NCBI RefSeq assembly: GCF_009184865.1
Contig: NZ_CP045096.1
Span: 1,612,001 to 1,676,000, forward strand
From: Streptomyces phaeolivaceus
GTDB taxonomy: Bacteria; Actinomycetota; Actinomycetes; Streptomycetales; Streptomycetaceae
DNA: 64,000 nucleotides
Direction of reading: 5' to 3'
Part shown: piece by piece, positions 63,716 to 64,000 of the stretch
Numbering within the stretch: position 1 is the stretch's first letter
Layout: every line of letters begins with the position of its first letter
Program-made: the position numbers and the translations under genes
The notes under the pieces: model-generated
Databases searched by the model: none
Told to the model about the DNA's origin: nothing
What the model saw: the letters and a program-made list of their open reading frames with translations, nothing else

Positions 63716-64000
63716 TCGAGATCCAGTCGGCGGTCGAGACCTGCGACAGGTTCAGCGCGGGCAGCGCCTTCCGCAGCTGGTCCATGTTCTCGATCTTCTT
63801 CTCGCGCAGGAAGTCCTGGGTGATGGCGACGGCCGGGAACTCGACGGAGGTCTTGTTCAGCTGACCGGCCAGCTCCAGCGCGGTCGTCCGGACCACGGCG
63901 GCGCCCACGGCGGACGGGTCGGTGCCGGCGGTGGCGACCCAGGGGCTGTCCTCGGCGGTGATGGCCTGGATGTCGGCGTTGGAGACGTCCGCGCCGAAGA
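63702..64000 (-). CDS. Sugar-type ABC transporter substrate-binding protein (partial, C-terminal part)
   Basis: The last 98 residues of a periplasmic-binding-like protein; the rest lies beyond the right edge. Visible: ADVSNADIQAITAEDSPWVA followed by TAGTDPSAVGAAVVRTTALELAG, resembling the C-terminal lobe of RbsB-type proteins in which the binding protein reports a ligand. It ends LNLSQVSTADWISNVAH. As first gene of the ABC-mtnK unit it should set the substrate specificity, possibly methylthioribose. Confidence 0.8.
   Translation of the reverse strand, partial: FGADVSNADIQAITAEDSPWVATAGTDPSAVGAAVVRTTALELAGQLNKTSVEFPAVAITQDFLREKKIENMDQLRKALPALNLSQVSTADWISNVAH

Overview
The window is high-GC (roughly 70 percent) actinobacterial DNA and almost certainly comes from a Streptomyces chromosome. 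The evidence is the GTG and TTG starts, the near absence of TTA codons, a conservon operon, a complete Pup-proteasome locus, and a gylR-glpF-glpK-glpD glycerol operon. From memory, the gene order follows the S. coelicolor core around SCO1620 to SCO1661, with some insertions. I found no rRNA, tRNA, CRISPR array, insertion sequence or prophage.

Layout. 1-5.6 kb: the end of a glycine betaine/proline (ProV-type) ATPase gene, a 5'-3' exonuclease, a siderophore-interacting protein behind an iron box, an N-formylglutamate amidohydrolase-like gene, and an APC permease. 6.2-12.9 kb: a class I terpene synthase with a degraded aspartate motif, an RluA-type pseudouridine synthase, and a conservon (cvnA-B-C-D plus a CYP157-like P450 lacking ExxR). 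TTA (bldA-type) codons occur only in the terpene synthase and cvnC. 13.2-20.9 kb: a TetR regulator divergent from a UAAP1-UAAP2-urea/guanidine carboxylase-allophanate hydrolase operon. Its operator-like palindrome recurs in front of the APC permease 10 kb away, which suggests one dispersed regulon for guanidine or urea nitrogen use.

21-29.8 kb: a Ski2-like helicase, tatC and tatA, small conserved proteins, the WYL regulators pafB and pafC, and two FKBP isomerases. 30-40 kb: the Pup-proteasome system (pafA, an MFS exporter, a LacI regulator, prcA, prcB, an endonuclease VII-like gene, pup, dop, arc). 40-54 kb: a ferredoxin, a secreted protein, TrmI, an M50 protease, a RecB-family nuclease, an orphan response regulator, two tandem peptide-binding lipoproteins without permeases, a HAD phosphatase and metH. 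54-59.6 kb: the glycerol operon with two matching GylR boxes. 59.8-64 kb: an MtnK-like kinase behind a sugar-type ABC importer, probably a methylthioribose uptake and salvage unit that runs off the window.

Many gene ends carry strong perfect hairpins that I list as terminators. The points most worth follow-up are the shared TetR operator pair, the likely guanidine pathway, the unusual terpene synthase, the ExxR-less P450, the two TTA codons, and the small repeats.
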